From positions 6,363,137-6,427,136 of the forward strand of contig CM030933.1 in assembly GCA_018136815.1 (NCBI GenBank): a stretch of 64,000 nt of DNA. The letters run 5' to 3'. The DNA is from Isochrysis galbana. Taxonomy: Eukaryota; Haptophyta; Isochrysidales; Isochrysidaceae. Below are positions 11,654 through 23,230 of this stretch, piece by piece. Numbering within the stretch: position 1 is the stretch's first letter; every line of letters begins with the position of its first letter. A model generated the notes under the pieces. It worked only from the letters and a program-made list of their open reading frames with translations, made no database searches and had not been told where the DNA came from. The position numbers and the translations under genes are program-made.

Positions 11654-12727
11654 GTGAGCGCTTCGCCTCGGTTGGAAAGTTTACAAATTAGACACGCGCC
11701 TTGCAGTTGGGTGGGGCTTCATAACTACGACTTGTGGCCCAGGCGAAGCCTTTAGTGCCAAGGATGCTGACGGCTACTACAACCCTTGCACATTAACTGT
11801 GTCATGGTGCCATTTTCTTTTCAGTGGGACACGACCCAAAAATAGATGTTACAATGAATGCGTGCTCAAAGTCTCTCGCGATTCAACACGTCCTACTCGT
11901 GACTGTGCACCAATTAATGCCTAGAAGTTGCATCACACCTTGCCCACTATGGCAATTCACAGTCCCAAACCTTCACATCAGTCACATGCAAGGCGCACAA
12001 CGCACACTTCAATTTTTTCGAATAGGCACTCCTACATCAGTAGATTGACGTCCGGAACCCCCGGCCATTCCGGTCTCGCACGGCACAATGCAAGCCGCCT
12101 TGGACGCGAGGCGCCCCGGACCGACTGCCCATATGTCTAAGGTGCCTTCGAGCAGCCGCACGCTGCGCATGGCCACCCCACACAGCCATGTGCCACTGAT
12201 CAGCAAAGCGAAGTCAGTCCGCGGAGACGTCTATGCCAATGACGTTCATGCACACAGCGCCCTTCCTGGGGCCTTCAAGCGAACGCTCCCCGGGTGAAAG
12301 TGGCGCCTCGTGACCTATCTTCAACAGGCTGACCGCCCCTCTCCCCCTCGCCCCGCCTCGTTCGACCCCATGCCCAGCCGAGCGCCTTGAGCAGCGGCGC
12401 ATGAGCGCCATTACCCGAGCCCACCCCACCTCCGCCAGGCGGTGCGAAGCTGGACCATTCGCGGGCGCGGCGGGGGCCACATACCCACTGGTCCCACCAC
12501 CAGCCGCACGGGTCCTGCAGGTGCCCTCCACAGCCACCAGGCCTCATGGTAGCTGGAGGAGGCAGACAGCCGCTCGCGCGCGCGCCACCCCCATTCCCGA
12601 ACCCGCCACCTTAAATTCTTACTAGTCCAAACAGCGTTCCTAGTAAACACCGAAAGCACCGCGCGCATCTGCCCGATGTTCCCCGGGGTCCAATCATCTG
12701 GCGTTTCTTTGTGGGTGGTGACTAGCT

Positions 12728-12728
12728 G

Positions 12729-12765
<37 letters not shown>

Positions 12766-12844
12766 GGAGAGAGGGAGGGAGGGAGAGAGAGAGGGGGGGA
12801 GGGAGGGAGAGAGAGAGAGAGAGAGAGGGTGAGAGAGAGAGAGA

Positions 12845-12884
<40 letters not shown>
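12728..12884. repeat. (GA)n microsatellite
   Basis: About 155 bp of GA/GGGA repeats interrupted by GGGAGGGAG and GGTGAGAG. The Ser/Leu ORFs across it are artefacts. The surrounding 11654-13290 region holds no recognisable gene. Confidence 0.9.
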
Positions 12885-12885
<1 letters not shown>

Positions 12886-13292
12886 GCCGCCGCCGCGCCA
12901 CCGTCCATCCATCCGTCTCACGTCCCTCGCTCTCCTCCGCTAGGAGTACTCCTCGCTTTACTTGCTAGTTGCTAGTTGCTAGTTGGGTTGCTTGCGTTCC
13001 ACGGCTCATCATCACCTCTTCTCTCTCTTCAGTCTCCTCTTCCTTTCTAATCTCGTGCGAGCAAGCGGCCGCTCGCTCGCTGGTCTTCTCCTTTCATTAT
13101 GTGTTCTTCAACTCTCTCTCTGTTTCTCCCCTTCCCCTCGACGGCCTCTCGTCATCTGCTTGCTACCCTTATCTTCTCTGCTCTCACTCTCTCTGGCCGA
13201 ACGCGGCAGACGTCTTGCCGCCCACTTCTGCTCCCTCCGCCCAAGTCTGCCCCTCGCACTCCCCTCGCGTCGCTGAGTCTGCACACGCGCCA

Positions 13293-13423
13293 ATGCCGTC
13301 GCCGCCCTCCGTCGCCTTCCCCGCCGCCTCCTTCGTCGAGCTGCAGCGCGTGAAGAACGGGCTGGAAGCACGTCCGCCGCCGGTCACCAAATTGAGCCGC
13401 GGCTCCAGCTTCATGAAGAAAAG
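13293..13423 (+). CDS. Candidate isolated first exon, unknown product
   Basis: After a ~300-bp pyrimidine-rich leader (12960-13290), like those in front of other genes here, an ATG opens 43 codons: a Pro/Ala-rich start, then FVELQRVKNGLEARPPPVTK and LSRGSSFMKK. It ends at a possible donor (AAAAG|GTCATG). A 17-bp duplication (AGGTCATGTGGGCCCTC at 13422 and again ~50 bp on) follows immediately. I could not find a matching downstream exon before 15 kb. It may be the stump of a gene disrupted by repeats, or simply not a gene. Confidence 0.28.
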
Positions 13424-14155
13424 GTCATGTGGGCCCTCTTCGCGGGTTGTGCCGCGAATGATGACGATGAGGTCATGTGGGCCCTCCCAGTCCTCGTGAG
13501 CCGCATTTGTTGGGCAGGGGCGAGAGGGATGGCGTCGCTAGAGCAATTGTGCTGGCTGCGAGGGCTGTCAGGGGGGGAGGAGAGGGAGGGAGACCCGTTC
13601 CGAGGGCGTACTCTGGCGTTCGCATCAGACTGTGCTAGTGGCTTTACGACATTTGCCGCCGGATGATGGTGTTCGAAGGGGGGCTGACTAAGTCAGCTCG
13701 GCTTCTCCTCACTCATTCGCCCTGTCCTCTGCAAACATGGAAATGGGGCTCTTCAGTAGGAACATTTGCAGCCACTCAGCATGCATACCAGCCAGGCGCT
13801 CTCGCCACGCACACGCGCTGCACCATCCTCATCCCTTCTTATTGCCTTCCTGTCTATCGATTTCCAGTGTCCATCAGGCCATGGGCTGTTTGCACACGAT
13901 GCCAATGAGAAATGAAACCACACTACGCATGGTAGGGACCTCCGCCTCCACACACTACATTGCACGCGGTGCCTCACAATGTTGTCATACAGTGTGATGC
14001 ACATTACGTGCTCGTAATGCGCATTAAGTCTGTATAAATGACCAACTTCACATGGTAAGTGAATCATGCATGATGGCGTGTGACACGGTGAGTGGCGTGT
14101 GACCGTGTGAATGGTGGGTGGATGCAAAACGGAGAGCCGCCGTCTCTCTAGCTAG

Positions 14156-14330
14156 TGTAAAAACTGAAGATTCTGGGCTAACGGCTAGCACCTACTACGC
14201 TCTAGGTCTCTCTACCTCCCTACCGACAACGCTCTTGCTTCCCTTCGCTCCATCTCGTCCTTCCCTTCTCCCCTTCCCGAAGGCCCTTCGTTCCTTTTTT
14301 TTGGTTTCTAGGGTCTGTTGTTTTCTTGCC
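14156..14330. repeat. Dispersed repeat family R1 (copy 2)
   Basis: Shares the CTGAAGATTCTGGGCTA start and the CCTTCGTTCCTTTTTT / GGTTTCTAGGGTC end with 751-920. The rest of 13430-15780 shows no gene; another R1-type start (ATCTGAAGATTCGGGCTA) occurs near 15760. Confidence 0.55.
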
Positions 14331-15783
14331 CATCTGAAGACTGTACGCATGAATATTCGTGTAAGGTACGCGCCCACAATAGTTGAACAGTTCCCCGTCT
14401 TGCTACTGACGCACAAGACACACAGATTCGGATTCCCCATGGTAGAGCGGTCAAACAGTATTTTAACTGCTAAGGGTGTAAAAATGAAAAAGTCAGGATT
14501 GAGGAAATACAAATACACTAACACTAACTAAGGACTAAGGTAAAGCGGTAGAAACAGAAACCCCGGAAAACACCCATCTAGCACATATTCGATGCCCTTT
14601 GGGCGCCGGACCGCCCCCCGGGAGCCCGGCAGCCCCAAGAACGTGTCGAACACGCGATGACTACTGGCTCGTAGGTAGAGGGCCGTTCGATCGAGCCGGC
14701 AGCTGACGCGGCCGTGAAGGAGTCGTAGGTGGTTGCTTGCGGGAATATGTCTGAGAGGTCATAGTAGAAGTCGGGTCTGACAGCTTCTACCATCGAGTGC
14801 GAGGGACGAGAAGAGAGACGGAGGTTCGGAGGCTCACAACGCGCGGCGTTGGAGGGTAGGGCCGAGGCTAGCTAGCGAGCTAGAGGAAGAGAGAGAAGGA
14901 GAACGAGAGCTTCTTAGGTCCAAGGTAGACACGAGAGACTACAACGCAGGGACTCAAAAAGACCCCTCGTCACACAGACACGCACGAACTAAACCAAACA
15001 GGGCGAAAACTAACCACACTCAGGTGTCATCGTATGGAATACAACAGAACGACGGGTAGCCCAAAAACGTGTCGCATTCGCGAGCCTCTGCAGCTGCAGG
15101 CTATTTCGCTATTTTCCGCTCTACCGTTATAACCGCGATGGTAAATCATCAATCTTCGTTCTTATGTCTATCTATACGTCTACGACGTCTCCACGCTTCT
15201 ATCAATCACTACATTTCATTCAATGGTGGTCTACCATTATGTCCACGTGGCCAAGCAGCTTCTGCTTTTGCAAGCTTCTTTCTACTCGGAATATGAATAT
15301 GCTCTAGCTCTGGACTGATCACCCAGGCATGCAGATCAAGGGAGAAGTAAGCACGTGTCGATGAAGACCAAGGAAGTAGCGAGCATATTCCTTGCTAAAG
15401 TACACCCTCAAGAACCTCAAGCTAGCGTCTAGACTCTTTGAGTCTAACACCTTTGTAAGCTTCTAGACTTTTTAAGTCTACCAGCTACTCCATGGCTAAG
15501 CTACAAAAAGCTATAGGTAAAGTGCACGCCGCTGTGCTCGCCTTGAGACGCTATTCGCTATTCGCCGATGAATCTTGTAGGATCTTCACTAAGCATGGAC
15601 GAATCCCTTTCGCGCCTTTTCTGTGTGCAATTCTTCTCTAGGACGACGAGTTCTCTTCCGGCCAATTGGTTCCTTCTTGGCTCTCTCTGTTGACCCACCG
15701 TGGCTTTGGCTCCCGTGTTTATTACGTGTTGCCCTTGTTTACGTTAATAATAATAAAACATCTGAAGATTCGGGCTACTCACG

Positions 15784-16080
15784 CTAGCTATTAGCTATAC
15801 GGGATATGCCGAGGTGGTATAAGTTTATGATGGGCCGGGGGTCGGGCGCATCGGCCGGACGGCGCGTGGGCGTCTCCTTAACGGGCTCGACGGGTTCCGG
15901 ATCCGGTCGTGCCGGCGGCTCCGGCTCGGGATCGGGAGGCGGAGGGTTCTTCTCCTCGGGTATGCGCTCCTCAATTGGCTCTCCCGACGGTTCGCCGCTG
16001 ATTTCGGCGGCCGGCGTGGGCTCTTTTAGAGTCGACACGTCAATCGGCTCGCGCGAAATGTCGGCTGCTGCTTGCGCCAC
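15784..16080 (-). CDS. Short acidic proline-rich ORF, probably element-derived
   Basis: A 98-codon minus-strand ORF with DPEPEPPARPDPEPVEPVKE-type low complexity and no recognised domain. It sits between an R1-type end (15757-15780) and the element at 16104-16515, part of which also occurs at 30575-30915. This makes an element-derived fragment more likely than a host gene. Confidence 0.25.
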   Translation of the reverse strand: MAQAAADISREPIDVSTLKEPTPAAEISGEPSGEPIEERIPEEKNPPPPDPEPEPPARPDPEPVEPVKETPTRRPADAPDPRPIINLYHLGISRIANS

Positions 16081-16103
16081 GATCTCCCTCGAATCTACGA
16101 CGG

Positions 16104-16515
16104 GCCAGTGCCGCGGCGGTGTAGGGGTAGGGGTAGGTAGGAGGTAGGGGCCCAGCCCGGAGGCTTTTCCTTATTTATGGGAAGAAAGAGGAGACGTGCG
16201 TCTCCAGGTGGTTCTGGCTGTGAGTAGTGGGCTTGTGATGGTGTGGGTCCATGTGTGGTGTTGTGCGTGGCACTGGCGGGCTGGCGAGTGTGTCGCTTTG
16301 GGTCTGTGTGTGGGTGTGCGTGTGGGTGCGGTGCGAGCAGCGGCTCGCAGGCTCGCAGGCACCTGGACGAGCGTGGCCCTGGTTGGAGGGCGGTTCGGCT
16401 GTGTGGCTTTCGCCACGATCTTGTCGGCCGGCGCGGCGGGGTGGGCGGGGGGAAGAGGAGGGGCGGAGCGTGGCGCGCTCCATGACCCTCTATCGTTTTT
16501 AACGATAGTTGATTG
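16104..16515. mobile_element. Non-autonomous element E1 (copy 1)
   Basis: Begins GGCCAGTGCCGCGGCGGTG, contains GGGGCCCAGCCCGGAGGCTT near 16146, and ends with GCGCTCCATGAC and a TATCGTTTTTAACGATAGTT palindrome. The same start, landmark and end occur at 30570-30915. The interior is GT-rich and non-coding. The G/T-rich ORFs on both strands are shadows. Confidence 0.65.
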
Positions 16516-17099
16516 CCCTCACCCTCAGAGCGAGCCTATGGGAAGTGGGTCTTCCCAATTCGTCATGCACACGCCAAAGGCCAAAGGGAGTTTGTGGGTA
16601 GCGAATTGCGATTTGCGTTTTTGCTAGTTTCGCACCTCCACAAAAGTAGTGTGTAGTATAATGTGTGACGATTAATCTTCTCTCATGCTTGATGCAGTCA
16701 TCCTGCGGTCATCGGTAATCGGGGGTTCTATCCTCTATCCTGCCTATTTCCTATTTCCAGTCCGCAGTCCGCCCAGTCAAAATTCGGCTCCTATGACCCC
16801 AGCACCCAAACATCAATTTTAAGCGTGTACTAGGATTAAAGCGTTTCGCCCTGGTCAAATGTCACGAAGTGTGTGTTTCGCGGTCAAGGTCAAGGTCGAA
16901 TGTTGTTTGTTTGAGTAACTCGTATTCACAGCACAACAAGAAGATCCTTTTCCTCTTTTCCTTGCTTCCCGTCTCTCCGTTCTCTCCTCTGTTCTGTGTG
17001 AACGCTGAATCGAAGGAATCACCCATTAGACTATGTATTCGGTTCCCAGGGTCCGTAGCACGGAGCCGTGTGATGGTCGCAGAGAAACACGCAGGATTT

Positions 17100-17473
17100 G
17101 GGGCGTCTTCCCTTTTCTCTCATCTCATTCTTCACTCTCTCTCTCGTACCTCGCCCTCTCCTTCTTCCTCTCTCCCCCATTCACCTAGAGTACCCCCCTC
17201 TCTTTCCTCTCTGCCGTCTCCCATCTCTCTCTCTTCCCTCCTTCTTCTCTCTCTCTCTCTTCCGCTGGTGTGGAATGATCTCGCGTGGCTTCATCCGCTC
17301 CTCGCCTCTCGCCTCTCGCCGCCCTCCGCCGCCTCCCCCTTCAACACCCCCTTCCCCTCCTCTTCCCCCACCCTCGTTGCCCTCTATCTCGCCCTCGCCC
17401 CTCACGCACACCCCCTCTGCCGCGTCGGCGCCATCGTCTCGCGGCCCCCCCGACCCGCCCCCCCTCCTTCTAG
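17100..17473 (+). promoter_or_regulatory. Pyrimidine-rich leader of HCF101
   Basis: About 370 bp of almost unbroken C/T sequence on the coding strand ending immediately before the ATG. Similar leaders precede the NIT, SpoVS, PABPN1, RRM, NMT and PPR genes. It is probably the core promoter or 5' UTR; no TATA box is evident. Confidence 0.4.
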
Positions 17474-19653
17474 ATGCTGCCGCTGCTCCTCGCGGGCTGC
17501 GCCCTGCTGCCCACGATGATGTGGCGGTCCGCCGCACTCGGAGGCCCGCCCGCCCTTCGGATGGCGCTCGATCCGGCAGTGCTGATGAAGCAGTCGGAGG
17601 TGATGGAGGTGCTGAGCGAGGCAGCTGACCCAGCGCTGCGCGACCTCGAGGACCCCGATGGAGCATGCGATGTCGTCTCGCTTGGGCTCGTGCGTGCGGT
17701 GCAGATCTCGGAAGGCGACGACGCGATTCAAGTCAAGATCGAGTTGCCGGCTGAGGCCGTCGCCGCTGGAGCGGCGGACCGACTTCGGTTGCAGTGCACC
17801 AAGTTGCTCACTGGTGCTCTCCCCTGGCTGCGAAATGTCGACGTCAAGATCACTGGCTCCAAGACAGCGCTGCAGAGACTGGGTGCATCTGCACAGGCCC
17901 ATGATGATGCTACGGAATCCATCGCCGCCATGAAGAGCGAGAGCGGTCTCGCCGCTGGAGTCGGCGGCGTGGAGCATATCATTGCGGTGGCGAGCTGCAA
18001 AGGCGGCGTCGGAAAATCAACCACCGCGGTCAACTTGGCATGCGCTTTGGCAGAGTCTGGCAAGCGCGTAGGCATCGTGGACCTCGACATCCACGGGCCG
18101 AGCCTCCCATCCATGATCATGGTGGATGGGCAGCTGCAGGTGTGGCACGGGAGAATCACCTGTGCGCAAGGCCGCACCTGACATGCGATAACCGACCATC
18201 ACAACCACCGTTGACCAACGCTTTGCGCCGCTGTTGGCCAAGCGAGCCGCATCCAGCAAGGCTGGCTTCTCCATCGACTCACTTCGCCGAGCCCGCCATT
18301 CGAGCCGGCCTATCCTGCCCGGACTCTGTGACCTATGTACGCCCACTTGTCACGAGCAGGTGGATGGTGAGATGCTTGTGCCATTCAAAGCTCACGGCCT
18401 CAAGCTCATGAGTATGGGCTTCATCAATCCTGGCGCAATGCCACTCCGCGGCGCCAAGGTCACGCCTATCGTGCAACAGCTTCTCGGTCGCACCATCTGG
18501 GGAGAGCTGGACTATCTAATCGTCGACATGCCCCCGGGCACGGGCGATGTTCAGCTCACACTTTCACAGGTGATGCAACGGGCGGCAGGATGGCCAATCG
18601 GTGATCACTCTGGCACATAGCGCTCGTTCAATCTGGCGTGCCGTGTGGCGGGACTGACTTGTTGACTCTGTTCGTGCGGTAGGACTTCCGCGTCTCCGCG
18701 GCGGTTTTGGTGACTACTCCCCAGCGACTTTCATTTGTGGACGTAGTCAAAGGCGTCGAAATGTTTGACAAGGTGAGCTGACTGCCCCGTCTGCCCTCGG
18801 ATTGAGCTTCCATTCCTGGAGGCCTCGCAACTTCCCAAATCGTGTTGGAACAACTTGGCCCTCACAAGCGCGAGGCCTTTCCTCTGCATCCCTTGCGCCA
18901 CCAGCTCCGTCGCCAGCCAATCTCAAACTTCTCCAACTTTCTAGCCCATATTTCATTGATGCGGTCGTAGTCCCTCATCACGGCCTCCGCCGGAGCTGCT
19001 CGCTTTAGCCATAGCCAAACCTCCCATGCCCACCCTATTTGCAGGTGGGCATTCCTACCGTTGCTGTGGTCGAGAACATGGCGGGGATACGAACGCCCCC
19101 AGAGACCACGGAAGAGCTTGAGATCATTGGCGCGAAGCATTCGCTACCCGATGGTGCAATGGTCGAGCTGCGAGAGCTGTTATCCCGCCCCTATTCTCTC
19201 TTTGGGGCCTCGCACGTGGACCGGCTGCAAGAGATGTGGGGCATCCGGGCGGCGCACTCGCTACCCTTGCTCCCGGAGGTAGCCCGCGCAGCAGATGCCG
19301 GCACGCCCACATTTCTCAGTCATCCCCAGAGTCAGGCGGCGGACACATATCGTGCGCTTAGCGCTGACCTCGTGAGGGAGGTGAACAGCCTGTCCACAAC
19401 TGAACGCCCTGCGCTCTTGTACTCGTCGGAGGAGAGGCGCGTACTCATTGCACTAGCAGATGGAACGCAACAGTCGATTTCGCCGCGCGAGCTCAGAGGG
19501 CTCTGCCGCTCCCCCTCCAATCGCCCGGATAATTTACCTGATGATCTCGAGCCGCTCGATTTTGTGCCTATGGGCAACTATGCGGTCTCCGTCCGCTGGT
19601 CAGACGGCCACCAGTCGCTCTTGCCGTACGCCTCATTTGTCGAGGGGTACTAG
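17474..19653 (+). CDS. HCF101: HCF101-type P-loop Fe-S scaffold protein
   Basis: Four exons, all joined in phase 0: 17474-18139, 18360-18569, 18683-18772 and 19045-19653 (introns 220, 113 and 272 nt), giving 524 aa. A hydrophobic N-terminus ([13 protein letters not shown]) suits a plastid signal or transit leader. A MIP18/DUF59 domain follows (residues ~35-135), then the Mrp/NBP35 ATPase with Walker [40 protein letters not shown] and [19 protein letters not shown]. The C-terminal DUF971-like domain ends in [18 protein letters not shown]. This order is diagnostic of HCF101, which in chloroplasts assembles [4Fe-4S] clusters for photosystem I. The P-loop cysteine is present, but the cysteine after VENM, conserved in plants, is absent and the segment is remodelled. 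Mitochondrial Ind1 lacks the C-terminal domain, so it is excluded. Confidence 0.93.
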
Positions 19654-19879
19654 ACACTAACCAAGGCTATGGCGTTTATTCTGTTCCTTACACCTTGCTT
19701 TTGAATATGCGTCTCGATCCACCCGTCGTCTAGCCTGTCCCCGTGGGAACATAGAGCTTCAAAACGCTACGGTGTGACGGCCTCTGATCCACGGTCCCCG
19801 GAGGTGAAAGTGGTATGGGAAGATCTCATCTATTACTATCTAAACATTGTGCTACTAAAACATTAATATCGCACACGCG

Positions 19880-20420
19880 GCTAAGGACCTACTACTTTCA
19901 CGCAGCAAACTTTCTACACCCCCACTCCCCCGGCCCCCGGCCCTTCGCTCCCCCTGCCATCAAGCGGCTCCCCCCGTGCACTACTAGGGGGAGCTTGGTC
20001 GGAGTCGCACTACTAGGGGGATTGGTGGTCTTCTTCTTGATCAAATTCCTGTGGGACATGTGTGAGTTTGGCGAGGGTTAGAGTTAGAGATGTAGGTGGG
20101 AGGAGGCGGAGGAGGGAGTGGGGTGGGATAGCGTCGGCTGAGCGGTCTGCTGTGCATGGTGTGGCCGGGGCCACGGGCCACGGGCCGTGTGGCGCGACGC
20201 GAGTCGCACGCACCTGCTCGGCCTCGGACGGCGGACGCGGTCGCTTCATAAGCGACTGCTCCATGGCAGCTAGGGGGCCGCCCTCGGCGGGGGGGGCGAA
20301 AGAGAGCGGAGGGGCGCACCGGCGCGCTCCATGGCAATTGGACTATAAAGTTAGTTGAGGGGAGAAGTGGGGAGAGGGGGGGCTCGCGCCCCCCATGGTT
20401 CAACCAATCATAAACTTAGT
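19880..20420. mobile_element. Degenerate foldback/element mosaic
   Basis: Contains a GCAAACTTTCTACACCCCCA block and GTGCACTACTAGGGGGA (shared with 57300-57360 and 58255-58280), an R4-type end (CGCGCTCCATGGC...AGTTAGTTGAGG), and finally CCCCATGGTTCAACCAATC with TAAACTTAGTT, the end motif of the foldback family at 57366-58895. No coding potential. Confidence 0.55.
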
Positions 20421-20429
20421 TGTTATTGA

Positions 20430-21105
20430 GAACGCAAAAGAAACAGCGGTATGCCTAACACAAACCTGCACTATTCTACTTGCTGCGATATTCTCGTCCA
20501 AAACGTGTCATTGCTCCGTCCTCGCCCCCCACCCATCAGACTCCGCCGGTCCCCTTCCCGCTCCCTGAAATAAGCCACACGAACTTGATCGACTTCTCTG
20601 CCTTGCAGTCATGAATCGCTTCTGCATAAGCTCTACTGCCTCCATCGCGCCGCGTGCTTCGTCCGATCTCCTCACGCAGTGTTGTAACTTCTGTCCTTGA
20701 TAGATCTGTCTTTCTGCACAGCTCCGGCTCTTCCCTTGAGCGGCCCTGCCCATACCCCCCGCCCCACATCCTTCCCGGTCCTCAGCCCCATAATCTTCCC
20801 AGCAGTCGCATTGCATTGCCGATGACTCTGCCTCGGCCGCTGATAGCTTCCCAAATCGAATGACGTGGCTCCATTGGCCCGTGAACTCCATCGAAGAACA
20901 ACGATGCACGTATGACGATGGCTAGAGGAAATCCCCGTTTTGCTCTCTCCGAAAATTAGGCAGCTTTCATCTTGTATCGCTGTTCGCACTGGATGGCTAC
21001 CGACGCAACACCTTCATGGGCGCAGATAATGCGCATCGTACGACACAGCTAGCAGGTGACGACGAGACTACTTGACGATTCTCTCCTCGTCCTTGATCAG
21101 TGATG
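20430..21105. other. Intergenic, nothing recognised
   Basis: I see no domain, exon chain, repeat match or RNA gene here. A 133-codon minus ORF (20508-20909) is low-complexity and unsupported. This stretch probably contains the 3' UTR of the RRM gene. Confidence 0.5.
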
Positions 21106-22846
21106 TCAGCTGTACTGATCCGGCCGGACCTCGATAGTGCGACCCTGAAACTCGCTCTCATTGAAGATTTGGATTGCCTTGGCAGCTTCACGGGTCGAAC
21201 CGAATAAGACGGTCCCGAAACCGCGTGAACGACCGGAGCCATCCTGCGAAACAATCGGAGTCGCATGAGCGGGGCTGACCGACACGCAAGTATGTGCGGC
21301 TTCGCGCGCTGTGCTTGGGAGAAGCATGCACGAGTGCCAGTTGCCATGGAACCAGCATGGGCTCGTTGGATAATGCAGGCAGCACCACATGTCCTGGCGG
21401 CTAGGATGCGAACTCTCAAGTTCGAGCATCCACCGCCACAAGCAACCACTGCATTGCACCAGAATCCCAACATGCTAAGGAAGGGCATGATGTCATCTCA
21501 CCGTGGCCACGTCGGCGTGGGTGACATTTCCAGCGACACGGAATTGGTCCTTCAGCTCCTGCCACGTGGTCGTCCACGGGAGATTTCCAACGTACACCTG
21601 GGACCGTGGATTGAAGGGCAGCTCGGAAGAACACAACCGAGCTTGTAAGGGCACAATCGCCCTCGTGGTGGCCGGCGAACTATGTGGCAACAAGTGCTCG
21701 GCATAGCCCCTCAGCCCTCAGCAAGCAGTCCTTCGGGCTCGTCAACCTTCTCACCTGACAGCCGGTCGTCGGCGTCGGCGTCGCGCCGTTGTAGCGTCCA
21801 CCGGCACGCCCGCCCGCAGTAGAGTGCTGGGACGCCGCTGCCTCCCGATCCTCGCGAACAAAGATTTGGCGTCCATCAAGCTCAGTCTCGCTCAGCGTAG
21901 CAATCGCGTTGGCTGCCTCGGCAGGTGTCGCGAAGGAGACGATGCCGCAGCCCTTAGAGCGGCCGTCTTGCATCATGACATCCGCATGCAGCACCTCGCC
22001 AGCCTGGCGGAAGTGGTCCTTGAGCGTCTGCCATGATGTCTGCCATGAGAGGTTGCCAACGTACACTCGCGTCTCATTACCCGAGTGCATTGGCGCGCTG
22101 ATCGGCGCCATCGCGCGCGGCACGGCAGTGCGTGGTGGGGGCAGGCCAACGCCGTACGAAGTCACGTGATTTGTGCGAGTGCCAGGCGCCGGTAGGCCTC
22201 CAACTGAATCCTCGCGGTCCTCGCGCACGAAGATGTACCTCCCGTCCAGCTCTGTCTCTGTCAGTGTAGCGATTGCATTGGCTGCCTCGGCCGGTGTCTG
22301 GAAGGCAACAATCCCGCACCCTTTGGATCGGCCATCATGCATCATCACGTCGGCGTGGACTACCTCTCCCGCCTGACGGAAGTGGTCCTTGAGCGACTGC
22401 CAGGTGGTCTCCCACGACAGGTTGCCCACGTACACACGGGTCCCCGTGATCATCTTGTCAACCGGCGCAGCCCGCGGGGCAGGAAGTCCGCCGCCGCCGT
22501 ACCTGGGCACGGCTGCCACCTGGCGGGTGCCGGGCGCGGGGAGTCCTCCAACGGGATCCTCTCGATCCTCGCGCACGAAGATGTGGCGCCCGTCGAGCTC
22601 GGTCTCGCTCAGTGTGGCGATTGCGTTGGCTGCCTCTGCAGGCGATTGGAAGGCGACGATCCCGCAGCCCTTGGAGCGCCCATCGTGCATCATCACGTCG
22701 GCATGGACCACCTCTCCCGCCTGGCGGAAGTGGTCCTTGAGCGACTGCCAAGTCGTCTCCCACGACAGGTTGCCCACGTACACGCGTGTGCCCGGCGCGC
22801 CGCGGCCGACACCCCTGCCGGCGCCCCCCCGTCCGCCGTAGCCCAT
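21106..22846 (-). CDS. Four-RRM RNA-binding protein (GBP2/hnRNP-M-like)
   Basis: Three exons: 22846-21755, 21597-21502 and 21243-21106 (introns 157 and 258 nt, phase 0), 441 aa. A short Gly/Arg-rich start is followed by RRM1 (~20-95), RRM2 (~136-210) and RRM3 (~260-335), all in exon 1. RRM4 spans exons 2 and 3. Each has RNP2 VYVGNL and RNP1 of the form RSKGCGIVAF, and carries the TWQ.LKDHFRQAGEV signature typical of yeast Gbp2/Hrb1 and the hnRNP-M group, which bind mRNA or G-rich single strands. RRM1-3 are nearly identical to each other, linkers included (GGLPAPGTR occurs twice), whereas RRM4 is clearly diverged. This points to recent internal duplication of one RRM-linker unit. Likely nuclear and involved in mRNA processing or export; the precise role cannot be read from sequence. 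Confidence 0.88.
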
Positions 22847-22859
22847 CGCGCCGCGCGAG

Positions 22860-23230
22860 GGAGGAGGGGTGGGGCGGGGCGGGGGGGGAAGGGTTGGGGG
22901 GAAGGGGGAGAGGGGGGGGAGGGGGGCGGCGGACGACGCGTGGGAGCCCCCGCCCCCGCCCCCCCCCCCGCCTCCCCCCCCGGCCCCCGACGTGAAGAAG
23001 AAAAAGGGGGGGGGGGGGGGGGAAGGGGAGGCCGAGATCTGTACTGAGTCCCCTCGCCCCCCCCTCCCCGACCCCGACGTTCCCCTATTTCCCTCCCTTT
23101 TATCGTTGATTTCCCCTCTCCTCCTCTGCCCCTCCCTCCCCTCTTATCGCTCTCGCCCTCTCCTTCCCTCCGCCGCCTCTCCCCTCTCCCCCATTTCTTC
23201 CCTCTCTCCCAGGGCGGGAGGGCCAGAACT
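22860..23230 (-). promoter_or_regulatory. Pyrimidine-rich leader of the RRM gene
   Basis: On the coding (minus) strand this is a C/T-rich tract including long C runs (23008-23023 in plus-strand G). It matches the leader type seen upstream of HCF101 and other genes. Core promoter/5' UTR is an inference. Confidence 0.35.

Noticed and set aside
12411-12921. Ser/Leu-repeat ORFs over the GA microsatellite
   Set aside because: Dinucleotide repeat translation artefact.
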